A stretch of 64,000 nt of DNA from Flavobacteriales bacterium. GTDB taxonomy: Bacteria; Bacteroidota; Bacteroidia; Flavobacteriales; UBA7430. The stretch is taken from the NCBI GenBank assembly GCA_002692065.1, contig NZJX01000017.1, positions 18,922-82,921 of the forward strand. Direction: 5' to 3'. Positions 9,819 through 20,677 of the stretch are shown here, piece after piece (within the stretch, counting starts at the first letter, position 1; every line of letters starts with the position of its first letter). Below the pieces are notes generated by a model. The model saw only the letters and a program-made list of their open reading frames with translations, searched no databases and was not told where the DNA came from. Position numbers and translations under genes: made by a program.

Positions 9819-10991
9819 ATGGAAAGAGTTATCGTAGGACTCTCAGGAGGAGTAGATTCAAGTGTAGCTGCATATTTATTAAAAAAAAATGGATATGAAG
9901 TTATAGGGATATTTATGAAAAATTGGCATGACTCAAGTATAACAATATCTGACAATTGCCCTTGGATAGATGATAGAAATGATGCAATGATAGTAGCAGA
10001 AAAACTTGGTATCCCATTTCATACCTTAGATTTTAGTAAAGAATATAAAACTAAAATTGTAGATTACATGCATTCAGAATACAAAAGAGGGAGAACTCCA
10101 AATCCTGACATTCTATGCAACAAAGAAATAAAATTTGATCTTTTTTTAAAAGCAGCTTTGAATTTAAATGCAGAATATATTGCAACTGGTCATTACTGTA
10201 AAAAAGAGGAAATTAAAATCGATGGTAATCTAATTTACAGGTTACTGATAGGAAAAGATAAAATTAAAGATCAAAGTTACTTTCTAAGTCAACTTAATCA
10301 ATTTCAACTTTCAAAAATAAAATTCCCAATAGGAGATTTAAAAAAAAGTGAAGTAAGACAAATAGCTAGAAAAATCAATTTAATTAATGCTGAAAAAAAA
10401 GACTCTCAAGGACTCTGTTTTATTGGAAAAGTGAAACTTCCAGAATTCTTAAAAAAAAAATTAAATCCAATAAGAGGAAAAGTAATAAAAGTTGATAAAT
10501 CAGCTGAAATTTTCAATAACTTAAAAAATAAAAAAAAACTTGAGGAGTTAGTTAAAGAGTATAATTATTCAAATTGTAAAGGCAAGGTTATTGGTGAACA
10601 TAATGGAGCTCATTTTTACACTATTGGACAAAGAAAAGGAATAAATATTGGAGGATTTATTAAACCCCTGTACGTTATTTTTACAGATACATTAAAAAAT
10701 ATAATTTATGTTGGAGAAGGCGAAAATCACCCCGGCCTTTATAGGAAAGGATTGAAAGTTATTAAAAGTGACATTCATTGGATTAGAGAAGATTTAAAAA
10801 TTAAATTTAATCAAAATCTTAAAGTGGAATCTAGAATTAGACACAGACAAAAACTACAAAAATCTACACTTTATATGAAAGAAAATGAATTAATCGTAAT
10901 ATTTAATGACCCCCAAAAAGCAATAGCTAGTGGGCAATTTATTGCATGGTACGTTAACAACGAATTAATAGGGTCAGGAAAAATATTTTAA
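9819..10991 (+). CDS. mnmA: tRNA-specific 2-thiouridylase MnmA
   Basis: VIVGLSGGVDSSVAAYLLKKNGYEVIGIFMKNW; GLCFIGKVKLPEFL; HFYTIGQRKGINIGG. Confidence 0.97.
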   Translation: MERVIVGLSGGVDSSVAAYLLKKNGYEVIGIFMKNWHDSSITISDNCPWIDDRNDAMIVAEKLGIPFHTLDFSKEYKTKIVDYMHSEYKRGRTPNPDILCNKEIKFDLFLKAALNLNAEYIATGHYCKKEEIKIDGNLIYRLLIGKDKIKDQSYFLSQLNQFQLSKIKFPIGDLKKSEVRQIARKINLINAEKKDSQGLCFIGKVKLPEFLKKKLNPIRGKVIKVDKSAEIFNNLKNKKKLEELVKEYNYSNCKGKVIGEHNGAHFYTIGQRKGINIGGFIKPLYVIFTDTLKNIIYVGEGENHPGLYRKGLKVIKSDIHWIREDLKIKFNQNLKVESRIRHRQKLQKSTLYMKENELIVIFNDPQKAIASGQFIAWYVNNELIGSGKIF

Positions 10992-10993
10992 TC

Positions 10994-12877
10994 TTATTTT
11001 TCTAATTTTTGGTAATTTTCCTTAATGAACATTGTTAAATTCTCGCCTTTTAAAAGTCCTTGTGATAATTTAGCAAGATCAGTTGCATGTTTAAGCATTT
11101 CAGATTTTTTCTTTGATGATTTCTGAGAAATAATTTTTGAAATTAATGGATGATTACCATTAACCACCATATTATACATCTCAGGCATATTCCCCATTCC
11201 AAACATACCTCCTCCTCCAGTAGCATTCATCTCTTGCATTCTTCTCATAAATTCAGATCTAGTAATTGAAAAAGGGGAAGAATCAGGACTTAAACTTTCA
11301 AATTGAACTGTATATTTATCTTTATTTAAAATTTTTTCTAAAGATTTTTTTAGAGATTTTTCGTCTTTTTCGCTTATTACAGAAGGAACTACTTCATCTT
11401 TTTTGATTAGTTTATCAATTGAATCTGCATCAACTCTTGCAAATGAAATGTCTTTTTTATCTGACTCTAATTTTTGAATTAAATGACTGACTATTGGACT
11501 ATCTAAAACTAATATATCATAAGATTTATTTTTTGCTTCTTGAATAAAACTATGTTGATTTTCTCTGTCATTTGTATATAAGATTACCGTTTTACCATCT
11601 TTATCTTTTTGATTGACATTTATTTTTTTTAAATAATCATCCAAAATAAAAAACTCATCATTTACATTTTTATATAGAGCATATTTTTGTGATCTTTCAA
11701 AAAATTTAGGGTCTGTCAACATTCCATATTCAATAATGACTTTCATATCTTCCCATTTATCCTCGAAAGATTTTCTGTCCGATTTGAACATATCTGAAAG
11801 TTTGTCAGAAACTTTTTTAGAAATATGCCCGGATATTTTCTTAACATTTGAGTCTGATTGTAAATATGATCTTGATACATTTAAAGGGATGTCAGGGGAA
11901 TCTATAACACCTTGTAACATGGCTAAAAATTCAGGAACAATTCCTTCAACAGAATCAGTAACAAAAACTTGATTACAGTAAAGTTGTATTTTATTTTTAT
12001 TTAAATCAATATTTTGCTTTAATCTTGGGAAATATAGAATTCCTGTAAGATTAAAAGGAAAATCCACATTTAAGTGAATATGAAATAATGGATCCTCAAA
12101 ATTCATCGGATAAAGCTCTCTATGAAAAGACTTATAATCTTCGTCTTTCAATCCAGATGGTTTTTTCGTCCAAGCTGGATTAGTATTATTTATAATATTA
12201 TCTACAGTTTTTTTAATTTCCTTTTCATTTTTACCTTCACCTTCTTTTTCAGTTAATTCTTTAGTACCAAACTTAATTTTAACTGGTAAAAATTTGCAAT
12301 ATTTATTCAAAAGGTCTGATAATTTCTTATCGTCAAGAAAACTATCAGAATCTTTTGATATGTGAAGAACTACATCTGTACCTCTTTCATTTTTTTCAAT
12401 ATTTTTTAAACTAAAATTTGGAGATCCATCGCACTTCCAATTGATAGCAGGACTATCTTTATAAGACTTAGAAAAAATTTCAACTTCTTCCGCAACCATA
12501 AAAGCAGAGTAAAATCCTAACCCAAAATGGCCAATAATACCTGTTGAATTTGTCTTGTCATCGTATTTTTTTACAAATTCTTCAGCACCAGAAAATGCTA
12601 CCTGATTAATGTAGTTTTTGACTTCATCCTCAGTCATTCCAATCCCATTATCTGAAATTGAAATAGTTCGTGCTTTTTTATCTAACTTGACTTCAACTAA
12701 TAATTCGCCGACTTCACCCTTATATTCTCCAATTGATGATAACTTTTTTAATTTATTAGATGCATCAACGGCATTCGAGACTAATTCCCTCAAAAAAATT
12801 TCTTGATCTGAGTATAAAAACTTTTTAATTATTGGAAAAATATTTTCGGAAGTTACTTTGATTTTACCTTTTGCCAT
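10994..12877 (-). CDS. htpG: Chaperone HtpG (Hsp90 family)
   Basis: FLRELVSNAVDASNKLKKL, ISDNGIGMTEDEV, IGHFGLGFYSAFMVA. Confidence 0.97.
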   Translation of the reverse strand: MAKGKIKVTSENIFPIIKKFLYSDQEIFLRELVSNAVDASNKLKKLSSIGEYKGEVGELLVEVKLDKKARTISISDNGIGMTEDEVKNYINQVAFSGAEEFVKKYDDKTNSTGIIGHFGLGFYSAFMVAEEVEIFSKSYKDSPAINWKCDGSPNFSLKNIEKNERGTDVVLHISKDSDSFLDDKKLSDLLNKYCKFLPVKIKFGTKELTEKEGEGKNEKEIKKTVDNIINNTNPAWTKKPSGLKDEDYKSFHRELYPMNFEDPLFHIHLNVDFPFNLTGILYFPRLKQNIDLNKNKIQLYCNQVFVTDSVEGIVPEFLAMLQGVIDSPDIPLNVSRSYLQSDSNVKKISGHISKKVSDKLSDMFKSDRKSFEDKWEDMKVIIEYGMLTDPKFFERSQKYALYKNVNDEFFILDDYLKKINVNQKDKDGKTVILYTNDRENQHSFIQEAKNKSYDILVLDSPIVSHLIQKLESDKKDISFARVDADSIDKLIKKDEVVPSVISEKDEKSLKKSLEKILNKDKYTVQFESLSPDSSPFSITRSEFMRRMQEMNATGGGGMFGMGNMPEMYNMVVNGNHPLISKIISQKSSKKKSEMLKHATDLAKLSQGLLKGENLTMFIKENYQKLEK

Positions 12878-13178
12878 GATTTTTATTTTTTAATTTGTTT
12901 AAACTTATAATATCAAAAATTGTGCCATTTTTTTTTGCAAAAGTATTTAAAAATTTTATTAAGTCATTTATTTACATAAAAAAATGTCATGAATAATTTT
13001 TATTGATATAAATTCGAAGTAAACTTTAGTTTTAAATTAATTCAAAATATTTTACAATTGAATGTTTCTTGACAATGTCTTTTAATAATATCTTTATCAA
13101 GTAATATTTAAAAATAAAAAATATAATTTAAAATAAATTTATTTATAAAAAATTGTAAATTTGAAAAATAAGTTTGAA

Positions 13179-13769
13179 ATGGAAAAGAAAATTAAAATAG
13201 CTCTTTGGATTACAATTGTTGGATTATCTTATTTACTCTATTCTGTAATTATGAAACCAATTAAATTTAATAAAGAAAAATTAGTTAGAACTAATAAAGT
13301 AATAGATTTATTAAAAGATATCAGAAAAGCACAAGTTGCCTTTAAAGAAGTTAATAGATTTTATGCCACTAATTTTGATGAATTAATATCTCTGATAGAT
13401 ACTGGTAAATTTACAATTGTTCAAAGAAGAGATGATGAAATAAGATTTTACAATAAATTATATAGAGAGTTTCAACTTAAAGATACTACCTATATTGACA
13501 CACTTGGTTTTGTCAGTATTAAAGACTCTATTTTTGCTGACAACTATGACTTAAATAAATTAAGATATATTCCTTATTCTAACGGTTCAGAAATTAAATT
13601 GAGTGCTGGGAAAATTAAATCTGGGAATCTTGAAGTTGAAGTATTTGAAGCTATTGCACCTAAGAATGAATATCTTAAAAATTTAGACAAAGAACTAATA
13701 AAAACTTCTGCAAAAGATTTAATTGTTGGGTCTATGGTCTCAGCTAAAATTAATGGAAACTGGGAATAA
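13179..13769 (+). CDS. Membrane-anchored hypothetical protein
   Basis: ORF track starts at a TTG (13161); ATG at 13179 (MEKKIKIALWITIVGLSYLLYSVIM) is more likely. Single N-terminal TM segment. Confidence 0.7.
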   Translation: MEKKIKIALWITIVGLSYLLYSVIMKPIKFNKEKLVRTNKVIDLLKDIRKAQVAFKEVNRFYATNFDELISLIDTGKFTIVQRRDDEIRFYNKLYREFQLKDTTYIDTLGFVSIKDSIFADNYDLNKLRYIPYSNGSEIKLSAGKIKSGNLEVEVFEAIAPKNEYLKNLDKELIKTSAKDLIVGSMVSAKINGNWE

Positions 13770-14613
13770 AATAAAACCGTTACATAGATTACTGAACCAA
13801 GAAATTTATGTCAAAAATGCAGATATTTTACACTTGTCAATTCAAATAAATTCATCTTCAATTTTTTTTCTAATCGTTGATGAAAATTTAACCGAATTCA
13901 AAGTATTCCTTCATTTTGAATTTGATAAAGACCTAAACTCAACTCAGATAGCTGAAAATATTGATCAAATTATACTGGAAAATAAAATTTTAGATTCAAA
14001 TTTTAAATCAACAAGTATTTCAATTTCTAATTATATAAATTGTATAGTACCTAAAGAGTATTTTGATAAAAATAAAGTGCTTGATATCCTAAAATTTAAT
14101 CATAATATAGACTTTAAATTGACAGAAAAATTTGAATTCATTGAACCAATAAATTCTTATATTTTATTTACAGTTCCTTTTGAAATTTATACCAGTTTAA
14201 ATTCAAATTATAAAAATTCTGTTTGGAAAAGTAGCAGTCAAATATTTTTAAAACAGTTGTACAAAAATAACTATATAGATAAACATAATTTTTATCTATA
14301 CATTGAAGAAGAACATATTGAAATAGCATTTTTTGAGAATTCTAATCTTATTTTTTTCAATTGTTTTAGTTACAAAACCATGAATGATATTATATATTTT
14401 CTATTAAATATTTTTGAAAAACTTAATCTTAGAGCTCATGAAAATGAAATAAATATTACAGGACAAGTTGATCAGAATTCATTTATTCACGTTGAATTAG
14501 ATAAAATTTTTCATAAAGTCAATTTTATTGGTAGGAAAAAAAATATGAATTGTAAAATATCAAATTCTATTAAACTCCACAAATATTATAAAATTTTTAA
14601 TCAACATAAATGA
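13753..14613 (+). CDS. DUF3822-like family protein
   Basis: Directly upstream of rsmD, as recalled for DUF3822 genes in Bacteroidota; ATG at 13753 reduces the overlap with the previous gene. Confidence 0.6.
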   Translation: METGNKIKPLHRLLNQEIYVKNADILHLSIQINSSSIFFLIVDENLTEFKVFLHFEFDKDLNSTQIAENIDQIILENKILDSNFKSTSISISNYINCIVPKEYFDKNKVLDILKFNHNIDFKLTEKFEFIEPINSYILFTVPFEIYTSLNSNYKNSVWKSSSQIFLKQLYKNNYIDKHNFYLYIEEEHIEIAFFENSNLIFFNCFSYKTMNDIIYFLLNIFEKLNLRAHENEINITGQVDQNSFIHVELDKIFHKVNFIGRKKNMNCKISNSIKLHKYYKIFNQHK

Positions 14614-15146
14614 GAATTATAAGTGGTTTTCACAAAAATAGAAAAATAAATGCTCCAAAATCTTTGCCAGTAAGACCAACTACTGATCTGGCTAAAGAAA
14701 GCTTATTCAATATCATAAATAATACTTATAATATTGAAATTTTGAATGTTTTAGATTTATTTTCAGGGACAGGTAATATTAGTTATGAGTTTGCTTCAAG
14801 AGGAGCTAATAAAATAATTTCAATTGATAACAACTTCAATTGCATAAAATTTATTAAACAAACTTCATCCAAATTACTTTTAAATAATATAGAATGTAAA
14901 AAGATGGATTCAATTAAATATTTAAGCTCAACCAAAGAGAAATTTGATATAATTTTTGCTGATGCTCCTTATTCATATCAATTCTTAGACTTAATTATTA
15001 TTAAAATTTTCAATAATAGTTTGTTAAATGAAAATGGAATATTAATCCTAGAACACTCTGACAAAAACAATTTTAGCAATTCTAAATATTTTTTGAATAA
15101 AAAAAAGTATAGTTCTGTAAATTTTAGTTTTTTTGTAAAAAAATAG
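14610..15146 (+). CDS. rsmD: 16S rRNA (guanine966-N2)-methyltransferase RsmD
   Basis: MRIISGFHKNRKINAPKSLPVRPTTDLAKESLFNII; VLDLFSGTGNISYEFASRGA; FADAPY. Confidence 0.95.
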   Translation: MRIISGFHKNRKINAPKSLPVRPTTDLAKESLFNIINNTYNIEILNVLDLFSGTGNISYEFASRGANKIISIDNNFNCIKFIKQTSSKLLLNNIECKKMDSIKYLSSTKEKFDIIFADAPYSYQFLDLIIIKIFNNSLLNENGILILEHSDKNNFSNSKYFLNKKKYSSVNFSFFVKK

Positions 15147-15164
15147 AAATTAAATTTTTTTAAA

Positions 15165-15623
15165 ATGAAGAAAATTGCCTTATTTCCTGGATCATTTGAT
15201 CCAATTACAACTGGACATGAAGAAACTATTTTGAAATTTTTACCATTATTTGATAAAATTATAATTGGAATTGGAAAAAATACATCAAAAAAAAATATGT
15301 TTAGTTTAGATAAAAGAAAAAATTGGATAATAAGAACATTTTCGAAATATAAAAATATCAAAGTAAAAACTTATTCAGGTTTAACTGTTGATTTTTGTTC
15401 AAAAAATAACATAAACTTTATAATCAGAGGATTAAGAAACATTGAAGATTATATCTTTGAAAAAGAAATTGCATTAATGAATAATGAAATTAACAAAAAA
15501 GTTAATACTATATTGATAAATTCAAGTAGCAAAAACTCCCATATATCCTCAAGCTTAGTTAAAGATATAATTAAAAATGGAGGAAATTCAAAACCTTTTC
15601 TCGCTTCAGGAGTTCAACTATAG
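15165..15623 (+). CDS. coaD: Phosphopantetheine adenylyltransferase CoaD
   Basis: ALFPGSFDPITTGHEETILK, FIIRGLRNIEDYIFE, SSSLVKDIIKNGG. Confidence 0.95.
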   Translation: MKKIALFPGSFDPITTGHEETILKFLPLFDKIIIGIGKNTSKKNMFSLDKRKNWIIRTFSKYKNIKVKTYSGLTVDFCSKNNINFIIRGLRNIEDYIFEKEIALMNNEINKKVNTILINSSSKNSHISSSLVKDIIKNGGNSKPFLASGVQL

Positions 15624-16188
15624 AAGAATAAGTATTTAAACTTGGTAATTTTGATAATTCAATCCATTGAACTTTAGTAATTCCTTCATCAACCTGAGGT
15701 TTTAAAATACTCATTTTTTTACATTCCATTGAATACCAATAGGTTATTTTTAATACCATCTCACCAGATTCCAAATAAGAATGATAGGTTGATGATAAAT
15801 ATTTATTAACGTTTACATATTTTAGACCTGTTTCTTCTAGTACTTCTCTATATGCAGCTTTTTCTTCACTTTCTTTTAAATCAATTTTTCCTTTAGGTAA
15901 ATCCCATTTATTATTTTTGAAAATACAAAGTATAGAGTTCTTATATTTTACGATTCCACCAGCAGCTCTTATTAATTTAAATCTTTTTAAGACTAACTTA
16001 TAAAGTTTATTCAAATTAGTACCTAAAATTACTTTTCCCTCAGATTTTTCATTTTTTAACTCATTTATACTTAAATCTATGATTTTTTCATTTTTAAATT
16101 CTTCAATAAGATAACTCTTTTTATTTATGTATTTAGTTTTATAACTTATTAAAATTAAAGGTTTGTCGTTTATAAAAATTGTATACAT
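15571..16188 (-). CDS. NUDIX hydrolase
   Basis: Nudix box GKIDLKESEEKAAYREVLEETGL. Confidence 0.93.
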   Translation of the reverse strand: MYTIFINDKPLILISYKTKYINKKSYLIEEFKNEKIIDLSINELKNEKSEGKVILGTNLNKLYKLVLKRFKLIRAAGGIVKYKNSILCIFKNNKWDLPKGKIDLKESEEKAAYREVLEETGLKYVNVNKYLSSTYHSYLESGEMVLKITYWYSMECKKMSILKPQVDEGITKVQWIELSKLPSLNTYSSIVELLKREKVLNFLHF

Positions 16189-16195
16189 TTGTTCA

Positions 16196-16840
16196 ATGAT
16201 TTTAAATAAAAATACGTCAAAAAAAACTGCTGAGTTTCTTTTACAAATTAAAGCAATAAAATTAAATCCTAATAACCCTTTTTTATGGTCATCTGGATGG
16301 AGATCCCCAATTTATTGTGATAATAGAATTTCATTATCACATCACTCTACGAGAACCTTCATTAGAGAACAAATCGGAAACTTAATAATAGAAAATTTTG
16401 GAAGACCTGATGCTATTGCTGGAGTTGCAACAGGAGGCATACCTCATGGAATTCTTGTTGCTCAACAACTTGCTCTACCTTTTGTCTATGTGAGACCTAA
16501 ACCAAAAAACCATGGAACAAAAAATCAAATTGAAGGACTAACTAAAAAGGGACAAAAAATTGTTGTAATTGAAGATTTAATTAGTACTGGAAAAAGTTCT
16601 CTAAAAGCTGTAGAAATAATAAAAAATCATGGATGTATTGTCAAAGGTGTTGTTGCAATATTTAATTATGGATTTGAGATTGCAGTCGAAAATTTTAAAA
16701 AATCAAATTGTGAACTAATTTCATTGACAAACTACAATGATTTAATTGACAAAGCAACTGAAATTGGATATATTAATGAATCAGAAATTGAAGATTTAAA
16801 AGAATGGAGAAAAAATCCCACTGAATGGAAAACTAAATAA
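16196..16840 (+). CDS. pyrE: Orotate phosphoribosyltransferase PyrE
   Basis: FLLQIKAIKLNPNNPFLWSSGWRSPIYCDNR; KIVVIEDLISTGKSSLKAVEII. Start moved from 16163 to ATG 16196. Confidence 0.95.
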   Translation: MILNKNTSKKTAEFLLQIKAIKLNPNNPFLWSSGWRSPIYCDNRISLSHHSTRTFIREQIGNLIIENFGRPDAIAGVATGGIPHGILVAQQLALPFVYVRPKPKNHGTKNQIEGLTKKGQKIVVIEDLISTGKSSLKAVEIIKNHGCIVKGVVAIFNYGFEIAVENFKKSNCELISLTNYNDLIDKATEIGYINESEIEDLKEWRKNPTEWKTK

Positions 16841-17585
16841 ACTTAATTTCTTTATGAAAATATTTTTTTTTATGACCATTTTCAAATTCAATAATTAAAA
16901 ATCCATGTCTATCAACATTACATATTTTACCATTTACTTTATTGCCATCTTTTTCAATATAATCTCTAAATACGTTAAAATATAAAAGATTTTTTAGATA
17001 TTTTTTTTTAAGTTTTTCATATCCTCCGCAAATTAAATCATTGTATCTTTCTTCAATTTTTTCTAATATACATAACATTATATCTTTGATTTTATATTTT
17101 TTTTTAGAAATTAAAAACAAAGAACTACTATTTTCTAAAAAAGTAAAATTTGAATTATTAATGTTTAAACCAATACCAACTATTGATTTTTCTAACTTAT
17201 TTTTATTTATTTGATTTTCAATCAGTATACCTCCAACTTTATATTTATCAAAATATATATCATTGGGCCATTTTAACTTAAAATTATTGTTAATTTTATG
17301 TAAAACTTCAATAATTGAAATAGAAACACATATACTTAAATCAAATAAATAATCAAGTTTTAAAAAATTAGGTTTAAGGAGTAAACTGAATGTAAGAGAT
17401 TTATTTTTTTCTGAAAACCATTTTGAATTCCTCATTCCTCGTCCATCTGATTGATTTAAAGTAAACACAATATTACCCTCATTAAAATTAATTTTTTTAA
17501 GATTTTCAATCATCCAATCATTAGTTGATTTTAATTTTTCAAATTCATAAATTTTTTTTTCAAATTCTATTTTATTCATATCCAT
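16833..17585 (-). CDS. birA: Biotin--[acetyl-CoA-carboxylase] ligase BirA
   Basis: FTLNQSDGRGMRNSKWFSEKNKSLTFSLLL, LKWPNDIYFDKYKVGGILIE. Confidence 0.93.
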   Translation of the reverse strand: MDMNKIEFEKKIYEFEKLKSTNDWMIENLKKINFNEGNIVFTLNQSDGRGMRNSKWFSEKNKSLTFSLLLKPNFLKLDYLFDLSICVSISIIEVLHKINNNFKLKWPNDIYFDKYKVGGILIENQINKNKLEKSIVGIGLNINNSNFTFLENSSSLFLISKKKYKIKDIMLCILEKIEERYNDLICGGYEKLKKKYLKNLLYFNVFRDYIEKDGNKVNGKICNVDRHGFLIIEFENGHKKKYFHKEIKFI

Positions 17586-17738
17586 ATTTTAACAAAATTA
17601 AAAATATTGAATTTAACTTTGTAATTTAATGCCAATTATCAAATTAATTTGCATTAAAAGCATTATTTTTGCCAACAGAATGAATTATTAAAAACAAAAA
17701 ACATTAAAGAAAAATTAGTAAAAGTTATAATCAAAGGA

Positions 17739-18065
17739 ATGCAAGAAAAAAAAGCTTTAAATATTGCAGTACTTGATCTAAGAAAACTTGAGAACTCTGT
17801 TTGCGATTACTTTATAATCTGTGAAGGAAACTCAAATACTCACGTTAGTTCCATTTCTGATTCAATTTTAAAAAAAGCTTTGACTGACTTAAGTGATAAA
17901 GTTTGGCATATTGAAGGTAAAGATAAATGCGAATGGGTTTTACTTGATTATGTTAATGTTGTTGTTCACATATTCCAAAAAAGCTTTAGAGAATTCTTTT
18001 CAATAGAAGAATTGTGGGGAGATGCAAAAATCTTAAAAATTAAAGAATCTAATTTAAATGAATAA
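17739..18065 (+). CDS. rsfS: Ribosomal silencing factor RsfS (N-terminus uncertain)
   Basis: VLDLRKLENSVCDYFIICEGNSNTHVSSI...; located before ftsH. The reading frame is open upstream to 17658 and looks RsfS-like, but has no in-frame ATG there. Confidence 0.88.
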   Translation: MQEKKALNIAVLDLRKLENSVCDYFIICEGNSNTHVSSISDSILKKALTDLSDKVWHIEGKDKCEWVLLDYVNVVVHIFQKSFREFFSIEELWGDAKILKIKESNLNE

Positions 18066-20070
18066 ACAAAAAAATAAACCTTCATCAAAAAATGACGGAA
18101 AATTTAAACTTCCTAAGTTTAACTTTTACTGGATATATGGAATTATTGCTGTGCTTATGCTTTCAATGCTCCTAACAAATGAATTTACAACACTAAGTTT
18201 AGAGACAGATAGACAAACCCTAATTTACAATTATATCAAAAATAATGATGTAGCTAAAATTGAAATTATTGAAAATAAAAATATTGCTAAAATATATATA
18301 AACGAAGAATCATTATCTTCACATAGACATAAATCTGTCAGAAAACCTCTAATTGGAGATGGCATAAACAAAGGTCCACATTATTTTATAAAGATTGGTT
18401 CATCTGATATATTTGAAAAAAAAATTGAAGAAGCTCAGAAAGATTTTAATTTCGATGAAAATAATAGAATTCAGATTTTTTACAATACTGAGCACAGCAT
18501 CTTTGATGGAATTTGGTCTTGGCTACCTTTTATTCTTCTGATCTTCTTTTGGATTTTTTTTATGAGAAGAATGAGTTCAGGTAGTGGACCTGGATCACAA
18601 ATATTTAATATTGGTAAATCACAAGCAAAGTTATTTGACAATGAGTCTGAAGTAAAAATAACATTTAACAATGTTGCTGGTCTAGAAGGAGCAAAAGAAG
18701 AAGTACAAGAGATTGTGAATTTTCTCAAAAACCCTCTAAAGTACACTAAATTAGGAGGTAAAATTCCAAGAGGAGCTCTATTAGTTGGACCCCCAGGAAC
18801 TGGAAAAACACTCCTTGCAAAAGCAGTTGCAGGAGAAGCTAAAGTGCCTTTTTTCTCTCTTTCAGGTTCTGATTTTGTTGAAATGTTTGTTGGTGTTGGT
18901 GCATCAAGAGTTAGAGATTTATTTAAAAAGGCTAAAATGAAAGCTCCTGCTATCATCTTTATTGATGAAATTGATGCAATTGGTAGAGCTAGAGGTAAAA
19001 ATCAAATTACTGGATCTAACGATGAAAGAGAAAATACTTTAAATCAGTTATTGACAGAAATGGATGGGTTTGGAACTAATGATCATGTAATAATACTTGC
19101 TGCAACAAATCGAGCTGATATTTTAGATAGAGCTCTTGTGAGGGCTGGGAGATTTGACAGACAAATATATATTGATTTACCTGAACTCCATGAGAGAAAA
19201 GAGATATTTAATGTTCATCTAAAACCTCTGAAAGTTAAAAAAACATTAGACATTGATTTTTTATCTAAACAAACCCCAGGTTTCTCAGGCGCTGATATTG
19301 CAAATATGTGTAATGAAGCAGCTTTAATTGCAGCAAGAAAAAATAAAAAATTTATTGATAAACAAGATTTTTTAGATGCTGTTGACAGAATAGTTGGAGG
19401 CCTTGAAAAGAAAAATAAGATTATTTCAAAAAAAGAAAGAGAAGTTATTGCATATCACGAAGCTGGTCATGCCATAGTAAGTTGGATGCTTCAATATGCT
19501 GCTCCTTTAATTAAAGTTACAATTGTTCCAAGAGGAAGATCTTTAGGAGCTGCATGGTATCTTCCTGAAGAAAGACAAATTACAACTAAAGAACAATTAA
19601 TGGATGAAATGACGACTGCACTTGGAGGAAGAGCTGCTGAAAAAATTATTTTTGATAAAGTTTCTACGGGAGCCCTCAGTGATCTTGAAAAAGTAACTAA
19701 ACAAGCAACTTCTATGGTTACTATATACGGTCTAAGCGATAAAATTGGTAATATCTCTTTTTATGATCCCACTGGACAAAATTCGGGATTTATAAAACCT
19801 TACAGTGAAAAGACTGCTATCGAAATTGATAACGAAGTTAAATCTCTTTCAAATTTCGCATATACCAAAGCTCTTAAAATCTTAAAAGAAAATAAGAGCT
19901 CGCTAACAGAATTAGCTAATATATTACTAGAAAAAGAAGTAATTTTTAAAGAGGATCTAGAAAAAATACTTGGTAAACGAAAATGGGGAAATGACGATAA
20001 AATTACCCTAAATCCAAGTAAAAACTCAAATAAGAAAGCTAAATTAAATGAAACAAAACTTTCTAAATAA
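18058..20070 (+). CDS. ftsH: ATP-dependent zinc metalloprotease FtsH
   Basis: [28 protein letters not shown]. Confidence 0.98.
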   Translation: MNKQKNKPSSKNDGKFKLPKFNFYWIYGIIAVLMLSMLLTNEFTTLSLETDRQTLIYNYIKNNDVAKIEIIENKNIAKIYINEESLSSHRHKSVRKPLIGDGINKGPHYFIKIGSSDIFEKKIEEAQKDFNFDENNRIQIFYNTEHSIFDGIWSWLPFILLIFFWIFFMRRMSSGSGPGSQIFNIGKSQAKLFDNESEVKITFNNVAGLEGAKEEVQEIVNFLKNPLKYTKLGGKIPRGALLVGPPGTGKTLLAKAVAGEAKVPFFSLSGSDFVEMFVGVGASRVRDLFKKAKMKAPAIIFIDEIDAIGRARGKNQITGSNDERENTLNQLLTEMDGFGTNDHVIILAATNRADILDRALVRAGRFDRQIYIDLPELHERKEIFNVHLKPLKVKKTLDIDFLSKQTPGFSGADIANMCNEAALIAARKNKKFIDKQDFLDAVDRIVGGLEKKNKIISKKEREVIAYHEAGHAIVSWMLQYAAPLIKVTIVPRGRSLGAAWYLPEERQITTKEQLMDEMTTALGGRAAEKIIFDKVSTGALSDLEKVTKQATSMVTIYGLSDKIGNISFYDPTGQNSGFIKPYSEKTAIEIDNEVKSLSNFAYTKALKILKENKSSLTELANILLEKEVIFKEDLEKILGKRKWGNDDKITLNPSKNSNKKAKLNETKLSK

Positions 20071-20677
20071 ATTTCTTTCTAAAATATTACCTTCCTTATC
20101 AGAAACGAGTAATGAACAAATATCTGATGAGGAAAAAGAGTTAGAAAATTTTAAAGTTAAATCTGACGATCCAGTTGATGTAATATTTGCAAAAAACTTT
20201 ACTAAAAACAATGGTAAATTTTTTTATTGTGACAATTTAGATTCCTTTTTTTCCAATTTTGAGAATTTACTATCAGAAAGCAGATGGAATATGACTTATT
20301 GCATCAATAGTAAACTAAAAAAAATGCTAAAGTCAACAAGTATTGAGATTAAAAACAATCATTTAAATGCAGATTCATCAATAAGTAATTGTGAATTTCT
20401 AATTGCATTTGATGGATCTGTAATGGTTTCAAGTGAACAAACTAAGAATATAAAAATTGAAGAATTACCTGATTCACTTGTAATTGTAGCATATACATCT
20501 CAAATAGTGAAAAATATAAGTGAAGGATTGAATGGAATCCAAATCAAATATGGACAATCTCGTCCATCACTTGTAACTACTATTAGAACAAAAGAATCTA
20601 TTTCAACCATGAGTGATAGTGATAGAACAAAAGATTTATATGTATTTTTAATTGAAGATTTTAAAGAAAAAAGATGA
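20048..20677 (+). CDS. LUD-domain (LutC-like) protein
   Basis: SNCEFLIAFDGSVMVSSEQTKNIKIEELPDSLVIVAYTSQIV; conserved position between ftsH and cdsA. Confidence 0.75.
   Translation: MKQNFLNKFLSKILPSLSETSNEQISDEEKELENFKVKSDDPVDVIFAKNFTKNNGKFFYCDNLDSFFSNFENLLSESRWNMTYCINSKLKKMLKSTSIEIKNNHLNADSSISNCEFLIAFDGSVMVSSEQTKNIKIEELPDSLVIVAYTSQIVKNISEGLNGIQIKYGQSRPSLVTTIRTKESISTMSDSDRTKDLYVFLIEDFKEKR

Noticed and set aside
11736-12806. Plus-strand ORFs antisense to htpG
   Set aside because: No conserved motifs; htpG is clearly the real gene.
14978-15361. 127-aa minus-strand ORF across the rsmD/coaD junction
   Set aside because: Antisense to two well-supported genes; low-complexity Phe/Leu/Ile composition.
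18480-18956. 158-aa minus-strand ORF antisense to ftsH
   Set aside because: Antisense of the AAA Walker region; no independent coding evidence.
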